Of a stretch of 64,000 nucleotides of DNA, positions 26,351 to 35,248 are shown piece after piece. This DNA comes from Galbitalea soli. GTDB taxonomy: Bacteria; Actinomycetota; Actinomycetes; Actinomycetales; Microbacteriaceae. The stretch spans positions 744,001 to 808,000 of the forward strand of contig NZ_JAAGWZ010000001.1 in the NCBI RefSeq assembly GCF_010686725.1, written 5' to 3'. Every line of letters starts with the position of its first letter. The first letter of the stretch is position 1. The translations under genes and the position numbers were made by a program. The notes beneath the pieces were generated by a model that was not told the DNA's origin, ran no database searches, and worked only from the letters and a program-made list of their open reading frames with translations.

Positions 26351-29300
26351 TCAGTTCTGCGGGTTCTGCCAGTCGTAGTTGCGCGTGTACGAGCGGCCGT
26401 TCGAGGTGATGGTCACCGAGATGTTGGGGAAGTCCGTTCCTCCCGTGCCGATCTCGGTCACATCGCAACTGCCAATCTGCGTCATCGGCTGGTCACCGTC
26501 ACCGCAGTTGTAGGTGACCGAATCGTATCCGGCGCCGGCGGGTGCCGAGGTCCAACTCCACGTTGCGGTGATCGGCGCGCCGGGGTTGCCGGGGTCCGGC
26601 GGGTTCTGCGTGAAGCTCAGATCACCGAGGTGACTGTTGTCGACGGGTACCCCCACCTCGAAGTACGCCGACCAGTCGCGACTGCACAGGGTGGGCGCGC
26701 CCGGGTAGGTGGTGCAGGCCTTCACGCGCACCTGCACGTCGACGCCGTACTGCGAATTGTCGCTCGTCGTGAGGAACGCGGATGATCCGATCGGCAGTTG
26801 TCCGTAGGTGCTGCCGTCGACCCCGTCGCCGTTCAGCTGGTACAGGAACTGGTCCGGCGTCGTCTGATTGGAGTTGGGGATGTTCAGGCTGCGGAGCACG
26901 AAGTCCCAGGTGTTGTCGCCGCTGTCCTGCGGCCGACTGCTCGTTCGGATGTCGGAGACCGTGCCGGGGCGGGCGTACGGCGTCGCGGTGACGACGGCGC
27001 TCGCCGAGCATCCCATGCCGTTGAAGGCGAACACCACGAAGTTGTACTGCTGGGCCGAGTCGAGGCCGGAGAAGCCCGTCTGCGTCGCCGTGCCCACCTC
27101 CTTGACCGTGGCGTCGTTCGCGGTGACCGTCGCGGATGCCGCGGGCAGTGCCGAGCCGACGAGCGCGCAGCTCGGGGCGGTCGACCCGGTCGGCCAGACC
27201 GCCGCGAAGTAGTCGCTGATGCCGCGGCCGTTGTCGGTGAAGGCGCCGTCCCAACTCAGCGTCGCGGTCGTACCGTCATCGGTGCTCGCTGCTGCGTTCG
27301 GGCTCGCGGCCTTGATCGGCGGACCGGCCGGATGCCCGGTGCCGGTCGCCCGCGTCCAGTTCGCGAGGTCGGCGGGGGCGGCGTTCCGGGCGCTCACCGA
27401 GTAGGCGACGCTCGACCCGTTGGCGATGCCGGGATCCTGCACGGTCGCGCTGTACGCGGTGCCCACGGCATCACCCGGAGAGACGGGGATGTCCTGGGAG
27501 GCCGCACCGTCCACGTTCACGACGTAGTGGGTGATCGGTGAGCCGGCGTCGGAGCCCGCGGGCTTGGTCCAGGTGATCCGGATGCCGTGGTCGAGCGGCG
27601 AGGAGGCGAGGTCTGCGGGGGGCGGCGGCACGACATCCGACCACGCCGATCCCGCGAGCGAGGCCGGGTCGGAGGTCCCGATCGCGTTGGTCGCCGTCAC
27701 GGCGAGGCGCACGGCATTCGCGGGGCCGTTGCCCGGGGTGGCCACCTGACACTGCGCCCCGCTGCACTGGGTGGTGGAGATCGGAGCGCCGGTCGTCGCG
27801 TTCGTCTCGATGACGGCGTATCCGGTGATCGGTGAGTTGTTGAAGGCCCCGCTGTTCCAGGCGATCGTGAGCCGGCCGTCGCCGAAGTCGGTGACGCGCA
27901 CCGCGCTGACGGGGTCGGGGCGGTCCTGGACGGAGATCGTGACCGAGCCCCACACGTAGCGGGCGGGATCGCCGGTCGCGTCCGCGACCTCGTACTGCAG
28001 CGTCGTGTCCACCGGCTGGGCGGCGGCGCTCACGGCGACGGTCAGGCGGCTGTTGTCGGCGCTCGGCGTCACGGTGACCCCGGGCGGCAGGCTCGCGCCG
28101 TCGATGCCACGAATGGCGATCACACGCAGCGGCTCCCCGGGGAACGGGTTGGTCGCGGCGTCGTTGGCGAGAACGTCGACGGTGGTGGAGGCACCCCGGC
28201 GCGCGATCGCGGTGTCCGGTGCGGGGGCGGCGAGCGGTCGGGTGGACCCCACGACGGCGAGCGTCAGCCGACCGGCGGTGCCGGCGGAGAGTTTGTCGCG
28301 CACGGCGATGGTCGCGGTCGAGACCGTGCCCTTCACCGCGCTGTCGTTGGCGCGGATGGTCAGCTTCTGGCCGCTGAGCTGGGTGGTGAATCCGACCGGC
28401 AGTGGCGCGAGCACCGCGTAGCTCAGCTCGGCGAGGTCGTTGAGGTAGGGGTAATTGGTGAGCTTCACGAGGTCGATCGTGACCTGCTGCCCGGGCTCGA
28501 ACTCGAGCGAGGCGCCCTCGAAGGTGGGGGGCTGGTTGTCGCGGGGCAGCACGGTGATCGGGAGCACGAGCACCGACTTCCGCCCGTTCGGATCGGTGGC
28601 GGACTGGCCGTCGGTCACCTCGAACGAGATCGAGGCCTGTCCGAAGTACCGCGGGGCCGAGGTGAAGGCGAGGGTGCTCGGCCCGACCACCAGATCGTCG
28701 CCGTTCGCGTGCGTCGCCCGCACGGTGCTCGTGTCGGTGAGCCGCACCTGCTTCCCGCCGACCGCGATCACGTACTGGTTCAGGTCGATGATGAGGCGGG
28801 CCTCGCTCTTCACCGTCAGCGCGGGGGCGTTTCGATTGATCTGCGGCAGGGCGTCGTCGGTGCCCGGCACCCAGATGAAGGCGTAGCTGAAGACGTTCGG
28901 GTCCTTGGGGTGCGTCACCTTGAAGGGGATGATCTGGCTGTGGGCCGTGACCTTCACCTCCACGCGCTTGGTCGGGAGCACCTGGGCGACGTCACCGAAG
29001 CCCGGGTAGATGGAGAGTCCGAGATCGCGCGACGACCCGTCCGCGAAGAAGACGTTCGCGAGCACGTCCACCGTCACGCTCGTGCGATCGAGGATGTCGG
29101 AGAGCGTCAGCACCGTGTCGCTCGCGACCGGGAAGGCGAGCGGCGCATTCGGGTCGACGGTGACGCGCACGAAGTTCGAGCTCGTGCCGCCCGTGTCGTT
29201 GGCGATCGTGTAGAGCACCGCGTAGTCGCCGGGCGCGGTGGGTGGGGCGATGGCGACGATGTTGCCCTTGATGACCGCGCGGGTCACCTTGTCGGTGGGC

Positions 29301-32300
29301 GCCACCGAGACGATGTGGAGGGGTCGGCCATCCGGATCGGAGTCGTTGGCGAGCACCTGGACCGACACCGTGACGCCGGGGCGCACGGTGACCGAGTCGA
29401 CGCGGGCGACGGGGTTTCGCGTGCCGTCGAGCTTGGGACTGATGCCCACCCGCACGGTGCCGGTCGCCCGTGCCCCGAGCGCGTCGATGACGGTGTACTC
29501 GAAGCTGTCGGTTCCCGCCGAATAATCACCGGCCTTGTAGGTGATGGAGTCGGAGCCCACCGAGGTGACCGAACCCTTCTCCGGGTTCGTCTCCTGCCCG
29601 AGCAACTGGACGGTGTCGCCGTCGGGGTCGATGCCCTGCAATGGAATGGGGATCGTCACCGTGGCACCGGCGAGCGCCCGCGCGACCACGGTCTGCGGCA
29701 CGGGCGGGTTGTTGGTGTTGAGATCGACCTCGCGCACGGCGATGTGCACCTGAGCCCGCGCCGATTGGCCGTCAGGCCCCTGAATCTCATAGACGGCGGT
29801 GTAGTTGCCCGGCTGCTGGGGCGCGAGGTACCGCAACACCCGACCGGAGGCGAAGAGCAGGCCCGCACCGCGGGGCAGGTTCTGGGGCAGGGTCGGCACG
29901 AGCGTGAGCGGGAGGCCGTCCGGGTCGACGTCGTTCGCGAGCACCGGGATGTCGATGGCGGCGCCCACGCGCACCGTGATGCTGTCGTCGTTGGCCACCG
30001 GCGGCTGCAAGACCGCCGGATTCGGAATCTGGATGACCGTGATCGTGCCCTGCGCGTCCGCGAGCCCGTTGCTGATCCGGTAGCCGAAGCGCACGGGGGC
30101 TTTCAGAGGCGCGGTGAGACTCACCCGCACCACGCGCTGGTCGAGCACCTCCGCGTTCACCCCCGCGTCCGCCGCGAGGCCCTCGATACCGGTGACGAGC
30201 AGCACTCCCCCCGCAGGATCGATGTCGGAGTCCGCGACATCGATACGACCGGTCTGCAACGCGGCGACGAACATCGTCTTCGGGATGGTGATCGGCTTCG
30301 TGTTGGGGTCCGGGGGCGCGATGACGTCGACGCGCACGACGCCCGTCACCGACTGAGTGCCGTCGGTCACCACGTAGTCGATGTAGTGGGTCGTCAGCTG
30401 GGTGCTCGTGAACTCGAAGGTGCCGGCCTCGTAGCTGGGGCGGATCGTCACCCCGGCCTTCGCGGGCACCGAGTTGAGCCGGAGCTGACCGGTTCCCCCG
30501 CGCACGTGCGCCAGCGGGCTGATGGTGATGTTTTGCCCGGCACTCGCCACCACGATGAAGGGGTCGGCGATGATCGGCACCCTGCCCGCAGCGCGCACCG
30601 TGACCGCGAGACTCCCGGTGCCGACGGCGCTGCCGTCGGTGACCGAGAGCGCGACGGTCTTCACGCCCTGCCGGGTGCCGCCGTCGCTGAAGCTGAGTTG
30701 CCCACCGGGCTGGAAGGTGACGCTGTCGGGGTCGGCGGTCGAGGCGTTCGAGAGGTAGAAGGGGTCCCCGTCCGGGTCGATCCAGTCGCCCAGCACACTC
30801 GTGGTGACGCGACCCCCCGCCGCGACGAGCGACTTCGTGGTTCGCACCTGCCGTGGCGCCGAGTTCTCGGAGGGAGTGCGGATCGCGACCGTGACCTGCG
30901 CCGAGGCGGTCCCACCCCTGCCGTCGCTGATCGTGTACCGGAACGACACCGAGCCGCTCGCCGTCGGCGCGAGGGTGATCTGCAGGCCCTGGTTCTGGTT
31001 AATGACGTCGAGGTGCCCGACCTTCGCGCTGATGTCCGACACCGAGGTGATGGCGAGCACGTCGCCGTTCGGGTCATAGTCGTTGAGCAGCACGGGAAGG
31101 GGGCTCGTGCGGCCGGGGCGGGCGCCGAGCTGGTCATCCACCGCCACCGGCGGCAGCTGCTGCTTCTCGACGACGGGAGGGGTGTCCTCCTGCTGCTGGT
31201 TCTGCTGCTGCTGTTGCTGCTTGGGAACGATCAGCTCGGCCCAGTTGTCGATGACCTGCGCCGAGTCCTGAACCGCCCAGGTGACCCCGGAGCGCGCATC
31301 GCTGAGCACCACACGGGCGCCGTTCGCCGAGAAGGAGAGCCGGGCATCCCCGGGAATCGAGGCGAGCGCAAGGGTGACGCCCGCGCTCGTGTCGGCCGCG
31401 CACCGACGCCAGGCCTGACCTCCCGCCCACGCCGCATAGGCACAGCCCCCGCGCACGAGGGGTGCGGCCGGGGCGCCGGACTGGCCCACGGTGCGCGAGG
31501 TGGGCGACGACCCGTCGAAGGGAACCGAGATGAGTCCCGCGGTACCCGCGATGAGCACGCTCGAGCCGGTGGAGCTCGCCCGCTGCAGCACGGGCCCGGT
31601 GCCCGCCGGTCCCCCGGAGATGTCGAGGGACTGACCCTTCGTGTAGACGCGTCCGGCGCGGGCGTCCAGGAGCGCCCACTGGCCGGCAACGGAGGTGATC
31701 GTGATGGGATCGTCGGTGGAGATCGTGACCGGATCGCTCGAGAGCACCGCGGTGGAGACAGCGGGGTCGACTCGGAGCACCTGCTTCGTCGCGGGGGCGT
31801 AGGCGAACAGCATCCCCGCGTCGTCGACGCTCACATCCGCGCCCGGCCCGAGGCTCAGCGCCGCGGGCGACTGGGCGTCGAAGGTGGCGACGTCGCTGAG
31901 CGGGCTCACCCAGACCTGACCGGTGGACTTCGCCACGATCACCACGTTCTCACCGGAGAGGAACACCTCGGGTGCGCCGGGCGGCAGCGGCACCGAATCG
32001 CGCACGGTCGAGGTGGCCGGGTCGATGATGTCGAGCTTGCTGTTGGAGTTGTCGACGAGCAGCACGGTCGCGCCGTTCTGGGCGACGCTGAGGTCGCCAC
32101 CCGCCGCCGAGACCACCGAGTTGAGGGAGTGGATCGTGGTGTTCGCGCGCCCCACCGACTGCAGGGAGTCGTTGACCACCCAGACGGAGGAGTCGTTGAG
32201 GTCGAGCTGCTGCGCCGTGTACCCCGTCGACACCACGGCGACGGCCGCGATGACGGCGGCAATAACGGAACCGCTCGTCGCGGTGGCGACGAGCGATCGA

Positions 32301-32326
32301 TGCGAACTGAACCACTGCCTGATCAT
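26351..32326 (-). CDS. Giant secreted/anchored repeat protein with FN3 domains
   Basis: 1991 aa. An N-terminal signal-anchor helix (about 13-35) precedes a region of short beta repeats (about 40-360) that looks like a propeller. A Gln-rich hinge (about 368-385) leads into at least seven cadherin/VCBS-like modules (about 390-1465) marked by LNDYDPNGD, WIDPDGDPF, LANDVDPDGLP, QGIDPDGDTV, LANDSDPDGRP and similar Asp-rich turns, possible calcium sites. Four or five FN3-type domains (about 1470-1990) follow. There is no LPXTG sorting motif or C-terminal helix, so the N-terminal helix is the only visible anchor. It starts nine nt after the kinase stop. Confidence 0.88.
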   Translation of the reverse strand: MIRQWFSSHRSLVATATSGSVIAAVIAAVAVVSTGYTAQQLDLNDSSVWVVNDSLQSVGRANTTIHSLNSVVSAAGGDLSVAQNGATVLLVDNSNSKLDIIDPATSTVRDSVPLPPGAPEVFLSGENVVIVAKSTGQVWVSPLSDVATFDAQSPAALSLGPGADVSVDDAGMLFAYAPATKQVLRVDPAVSTAVLSSDPVTISTDDPITITSVAGQWALLDARAGRVYTKGQSLDISGGPAGTGPVLQRASSTGSSVLIAGTAGLISVPFDGSSPTSRTVGQSGAPAAPLVRGGCAYAAWAGGQAWRRCAADTSAGVTLALASIPGDARLSFSANGARVVLSDARSGVTWAVQDSAQVIDNWAELIVPKQQQQQQNQQQEDTPPVVEKQQLPPVAVDDQLGARPGRTSPLPVLLNDYDPNGDVLAITSVSDISAKVGHLDVINQNQGLQITLAPTASGSVSFRYTISDGRGGTASAQVTVAIRTPSENSAPRQVRTTKSLVAAGGRVTTSVLGDWIDPDGDPFYLSNASTADPDSVTFQPGGQLSFSDGGTRQGVKTVALSVTDGSAVGTGSLAVTVRAAGRVPIIADPFIVVASAGQNITISPLAHVRGGTGQLRLNSVPAKAGVTIRPSYEAGTFEFTSTQLTTHYIDYVVTDGTQSVTGVVRVDVIAPPDPNTKPITIPKTMFVAALQTGRIDVADSDIDPAGGVLLVTGIEGLAADAGVNAEVLDQRVVRVSLTAPLKAPVRFGYRISNGLADAQGTITVIQIPNPAVLQPPVANDDSITVRVGAAIDIPVLANDVDPDGLPLTLVPTLPQNLPRGAGLLFASGRVLRYLAPQQPGNYTAVYEIQGPDGQSARAQVHIAVREVDLNTNNPPVPQTVVARALAGATVTIPIPLQGIDPDGDTVQLLGQETNPEKGSVTSVGSDSITYKAGDYSAGTDSFEYTVIDALGARATGTVRVGISPKLDGTRNPVARVDSVTVRPGVTVSVQVLANDSDPDGRPLHIVSVAPTDKVTRAVIKGNIVAIAPPTAPGDYAVLYTIANDTGGTSSNFVRVTVDPNAPLAFPVASDTVLTLSDILDRTSVTVDVLANVFFADGSSRDLGLSIYPGFGDVAQVLPTKRVEVKVTAHSQIIPFKVTHPKDPNVFSYAFIWVPGTDDALPQINRNAPALTVKSEARLIIDLNQYVIAVGGKQVRLTDTSTVRATHANGDDLVVGPSTLAFTSAPRYFGQASISFEVTDGQSATDPNGRKSVLVLPITVLPRDNQPPTFEGASLEFEPGQQVTIDLVKLTNYPYLNDLAELSYAVLAPLPVGFTTQLSGQKLTIRANDSAVKGTVSTATIAVRDKLSAGTAGRLTLAVVGSTRPLAAPAPDTAIARRGASTTVDVLANDAATNPFPGEPLRVIAIRGIDGASLPPGVTVTPSADNSRLTVAVSAAAQPVDTTLQYEVADATGDPARYVWGSVTISVQDRPDPVSAVRVTDFGDGRLTIAWNSGAFNNSPITGYAVIETNATTGAPISTTQCSGAQCQVATPGNGPANAVRLAVTATNAIGTSDPASLAGSAWSDVVPPPPADLASSPLDHGIRITWTKPAGSDAGSPITHYVVNVDGAASQDIPVSPGDAVGTAYSATVQDPGIANGSSVAYSVSARNAAPADLANWTRATGTGHPAGPPIKAASPNAAASTDDGTTATLSWDGAFTDNGRGISDYFAAVWPTGSTAPSCALVGSALPAASATVTANDATVKEVGTATQTGFSGLDSAQQYNFVVFAFNGMGCSASAVVTATPYARPGTVSDIRTSSRPQDSGDNTWDFVLRSLNIPNSNQTTPDQFLYQLNGDGVDGSTYGQLPIGSSAFLTTSDNSQYGVDVQVRVKACTTYPGAPTLCSRDWSAYFEVGVPVDNSHLGDLSFTQNPPDPGNPGAPITATWSWTSAPAGAGYDSVTYNCGDGDQPMTQIGSCDVTEIGTGGTDFPNISVTITSNGRSYTRNYDWQNPQN

Positions 32327-32335
32327 GCGCGGGGG

Positions 32336-33766
32336 TCAGCTCCCGACATCCACGCACTTTTGCCCGCTGGGCGTGCCCGTCTTGCCGTCGCGCACCACCG
32401 TGACGACGATGCAGACGCGGTCACCCGCCGAGGCATCGACAGAGAACTGCGCGATGCGCTGGTTGCTGGTCTGGCCATCGCTCGTCGTGATCTCGTAGGA
32501 GTCGCGGTCGCCGATGCCGGGGTCGGACCAGCTGAAGGTGACGGCGCGCACTCCCCCGCCGGACACCTTGGCGGTGATGTCGGAGACGGTCGGGATGCCC
32601 TGGTCGCCGGCCTTGATGAGCACGAAGGTGGCGGTCGCGGCGAGGCCGATCGCGAGCACGACCACCGCGAGGAGCACCCAGGTCAGCGTGCGCATGCCGG
32701 AGCCGCCCGCCGGCCGGGAGGTCGAACTGCGCTGCGCCGACGCCGAGTCGCGGATGACCGTCCCCACGCCCGCGTACTCCCCGCCCGCGCGCCGGCGCCT
32801 CCGGCGCTTGTTGGTCGTCTGCGCACTGATCGCGCCGGTCACTCCGCGGATCCGCGTCTTGTCCTCGAGATCGGCGACGGTGGCGAGCGCCCAGTCGTCC
32901 ATCGCGACCTCGATCGGGGTCTGGGCGAGACCCAGCTCGGTCTCGACCGCCTGCAGCGAGCGGACGAGCTCGAGGACGCTCGCGGGGCGGTTCTTCGGCG
33001 ACCGCGACATCGCCTGCGCGAGAACGCGCTCGAGACTCGCCGGAACGTCGGCGCGCCCGATCGGCTGCGGCTTGGCCCGGTTGATGCGGGTCATGAGATC
33101 GGACGACTTGTTGGAGTCGCCGGGCACCTCGAAGGGCGAGCGCCCGGCGAGCAGCGAGTACACGGTCGCGGCGAACGACCACACCTCGGACTCGATCGAC
33201 CCGGGGGTCTCGTCCATGAGCACCTCGGGGGCCGACCAGGGGATGGACATCCCGACCATCTCCTGCTCTCGCGACTCGGCGATCGACGCCGCGATCCCGA
33301 AGTCGGCGAGCACCGGGTGCCCGTAGGCGGTGAGAAGGATGTTGCTCGGCTTGATGTCGCGATGGAGCACCCCGGCGCGGTGGGCCGTCTCGATCGCGCT
33401 TCCGATCTTGACCGCGATGCGCAGAACCTCCTCGACGGGGATCCGCTCGGCGCGATACCGGTGGCTGAGCGCGGAGGAGCAGAGCTCCATCACGAGGTAG
33501 GGCCGGCCATCCGCCGAGACGCTCGCCTGATAGACCGTGAGGATGGCGGGGTGCGAGCTGAGCTGGGCCATGAGGTTGGCCTCGGCCTGGAACATCTGCC
33601 GCACCTGGTCGTTGACGACCTCGCTCAGCATCACCTTGACCGCGACCTGCCGTCGGGGCATGTTCTGCTCGTAGAGGAACACGTCGGCGAAACCGCCGGA
33701 ACCGAGCACGTGAATGTGCGAGAAACCGGGAAGGACGGGAGGTTGCGAAGGAAGGCGACGCGCCAC
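32336..33766 (-). CDS. Transmembrane Ser/Thr kinase with extracellular FN3-like domain
   Basis: 476 aa from GTG 33766, with GAGGGGG five nt upstream. Kinase domain: glycine loop LGSGGFADVF, K44 in VAVKVM, HRDIKPSN (135-142), DFG at 155-157 and SAPEVL. An Arg-rich juxtamembrane segment, one helix (about 361-386), then about 90 outside residues that look like one FN3-type sandwich (AVTFSWSDPG, YEITTSDG, CIVVTV), with two Cys that could pair. The giant FN3 protein is encoded directly downstream. With the adjacent PP2C it forms a kinase/phosphatase pair. Confidence 0.92.
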   Translation of the reverse strand: MARRLPSQPPVLPGFSHIHVLGSGGFADVFLYEQNMPRRQVAVKVMLSEVVNDQVRQMFQAEANLMAQLSSHPAILTVYQASVSADGRPYLVMELCSSALSHRYRAERIPVEEVLRIAVKIGSAIETAHRAGVLHRDIKPSNILLTAYGHPVLADFGIAASIAESREQEMVGMSIPWSAPEVLMDETPGSIESEVWSFAATVYSLLAGRSPFEVPGDSNKSSDLMTRINRAKPQPIGRADVPASLERVLAQAMSRSPKNRPASVLELVRSLQAVETELGLAQTPIEVAMDDWALATVADLEDKTRIRGVTGAISAQTTNKRRRRRRAGGEYAGVGTVIRDSASAQRSSTSRPAGGSGMRTLTWVLLAVVVLAIGLAATATFVLIKAGDQGIPTVSDITAKVSGGGVRAVTFSWSDPGIGDRDSYEITTSDGQTSNQRIAQFSVDASAGDRVCIVVTVVRDGKTGTPSGQKCVDVGS

Positions 33767-33821
33767 GAATACCCCCTCGCCGTCAGACGGATTTCCCCAT
33801 TGTAGGCAGGTGATCGTGCCC

Positions 33822-34658
33822 TTAGACCGAGGTTCCCCCCGAACGGGGGGCCGTGGAATGCAGCTCGAATTCGCTCGGCGCATCGACCACGTCGAGCACG
33901 ATCGTGGTGATGTTGTCGCGCCCTCCTGCCGCGAGCGCGGCGTCCACGAGCGCGTGCGAGGTCTCGGTCGCCGAGAGGCCCGCCGCCATGTGCAGACGGA
34001 TGCGCTCGTCACCGAGTTCCTTGGTCAGCCCGTCGGAGCAGATGAGGAGCCGGAACCCGGGACGCAGCGGCAGCATCCAGTAGTCGGCGGTCGGCGGCAT
34101 GTTGAACCCTACGGCCCGCGTGATGACGTTGCTGTCGGGATGGTGCTCGGCCTGTTCCCGGCTGATCAGGCCCTGTTCCACCATCTCCTGCACCACCGAG
34201 TGATCGACCGTCACCTGGCGCAATTCGTTGCGCTCGAACTGGTAGACCCTGCTGTCGCCGATGTTGAACACCGCGAAGTACGGCTCCCCGGCCTGCAGGG
34301 TGAGCACCGCCCCGGTGACGGTCGTTCCGACGCCGAGCTGGCGCTCGTCGCCCACCTGGTCGATGTCGTCCGTCGCCTTCTCGAGCGCGCGGTCGATCGA
34401 CTCGGTGGTCGCGAACCCTTGCGAGATCACCTCCGCGAGCCGGGTGACGACGGCCGCACTCGCGAGATCGCCCGCGGAGTGACCGCCCATGCCGTCGGCG
34501 ACCGCGAACACCGGCGACTGCGCGATGTAGCTGTCCTCGTTGGCGGCACGCCGGTGGCCGGTATCGGTCGCCGCCGCCCAGGTGAGCCGGATGATCGCAT
34601 CGGAGCGTCCCGGCATGGCGAGTTCGTACCCGGCGGCACTCCCACCGATTTCGGTCAC
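33822..34658 (-). CDS. PP2C-type Ser/Thr protein phosphatase
   Basis: 278 aa. It removes phosphate from Ser/Thr targets of the neighbouring kinase (inferred). PP2C motifs in order: NEDSY, FAVADGMGGHSAGD, GTTVTGAVL, FNIGDSRVYQF, TVDHS, LICSDGLT and GRDNITTIVLD, covering the two-metal site. No membrane helix, unlike mycobacterial PstP. The start GTG 34658 overlaps the FHA gene stop (GTGA). Confidence 0.95.
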   Translation of the reverse strand: MTEIGGSAAGYELAMPGRSDAIIRLTWAAATDTGHRRAANEDSYIAQSPVFAVADGMGGHSAGDLASAAVVTRLAEVISQGFATTESIDRALEKATDDIDQVGDERQLGVGTTVTGAVLTLQAGEPYFAVFNIGDSRVYQFERNELRQVTVDHSVVQEMVEQGLISREQAEHHPDSNVITRAVGFNMPPTADYWMLPLRPGFRLLICSDGLTKELGDERIRLHMAAGLSATETSHALVDAALAAGGRDNITTIVLDVVDAPSEFELHSTAPRSGGTSV

Positions 34659-35212
34659 GAGGAGCCTTCCTGGATGTGGGCGGGCGGTTCACCGGGTGCA
34701 CGGAGCTGCAGCGGCAGGATCTCGATCACGTTACCGTCTCCGATGTCGACCAGGGTGCCGGGTGTGACCACGACCGACTCGCCCTGGCGCAGTTTGTGCG
34801 GCGCGACGCCCGGCGGGAACACGGTCGAGCCGTTGGTCGACCGCATGTCGGTGATGACGACGGATGATCCGAGCTGCCGCAACTCCACGTGCGTGCTCGA
34901 CACCTCATGTCCGGGCGAGGGCACACGCACGAGTCGCGGCATCTGCCCGTGCACGATGCGAGGGCTGCTCGGCCGACGACCAACGTAGGAGACCGCGTCG
35001 AGCCACACCACGGTGCGACCGATCCGGTAGCGGAAGAAGGGCCGGGCCTGCTCCTCCTGCACAGGGATGGGCGCCGTGTCGGCCTGCTCGATGAGCTGCG
35101 CGGGCTCGCGTCCCGGCACCACCGTGTCGTCGAGGTCGCCGTCCGCCGGAAGAATCGGCGCCACCATCGGCCGCCGCGGGGCGGTGACGGTGTCGTCGAA
35201 GTCAGGGTCCAC
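34655..35212 (-). CDS. FHA domain protein with GarA-like N-terminal Thr motifs
   Basis: 185 aa from GTG 35212, the first gene of the nine-gene operon. A C-terminal FHA domain (about 58-170) has the phosphothreonine-binding residues G78-R79, S105-S106-x-H108 and N127. The flexible N-terminus carries DDTVTAPRR (Thr8) and DDTVVPGRE (Thr30). The arrangement (short acidic Thr motif, then FHA) is that of GarA/OdhI, where kinase phosphorylation makes the FHA domain bind its own tail and switch off. The start sits six nt after a -10 GATAAT, so the mRNA is probably leaderless. Confidence 0.88.
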   Translation of the reverse strand: MDPDFDDTVTAPRRPMVAPILPADGDLDDTVVPGREPAQLIEQADTAPIPVQEEQARPFFRYRIGRTVVWLDAVSYVGRRPSSPRIVHGQMPRLVRVPSPGHEVSSTHVELRQLGSSVVITDMRSTNGSTVFPPGVAPHKLRQGESVVVTPGTLVDIGDGNVIEILPLQLRAPGEPPAHIQEGSS

Positions 35213-35218
35213 CTGCCG

Positions 35219-35248
35219 ATTATCGCCTGTTCCGCGACGAATCGTCAG
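35219..35248 (-). promoter_or_regulatory. Promoter of the nine-gene FHA/kinase/MoxR operon
   Basis: Minus strand: -35 CTGACG (35248-35243), 18-nt spacer, -10 GATAAT (35224-35219), six nt to GTG 35212. The -35 overlaps the stop codon of the upstream aldehyde dehydrogenase gene. It is the best promoter match in the window. Confidence 0.6.

Noticed and set aside
26351-32326. Sortase-anchored surface protein
   Set aside because: No LPXTG-type motif or C-terminal hydrophobic tail; the protein ends polar.
28709-33805. Very long plus-strand open frame opposite the giant protein gene
   Set aside because: Arg/His/Asp-rich translation with no family character. It is the usual high-GC antisense shadow; the minus-strand frame has clear domains.
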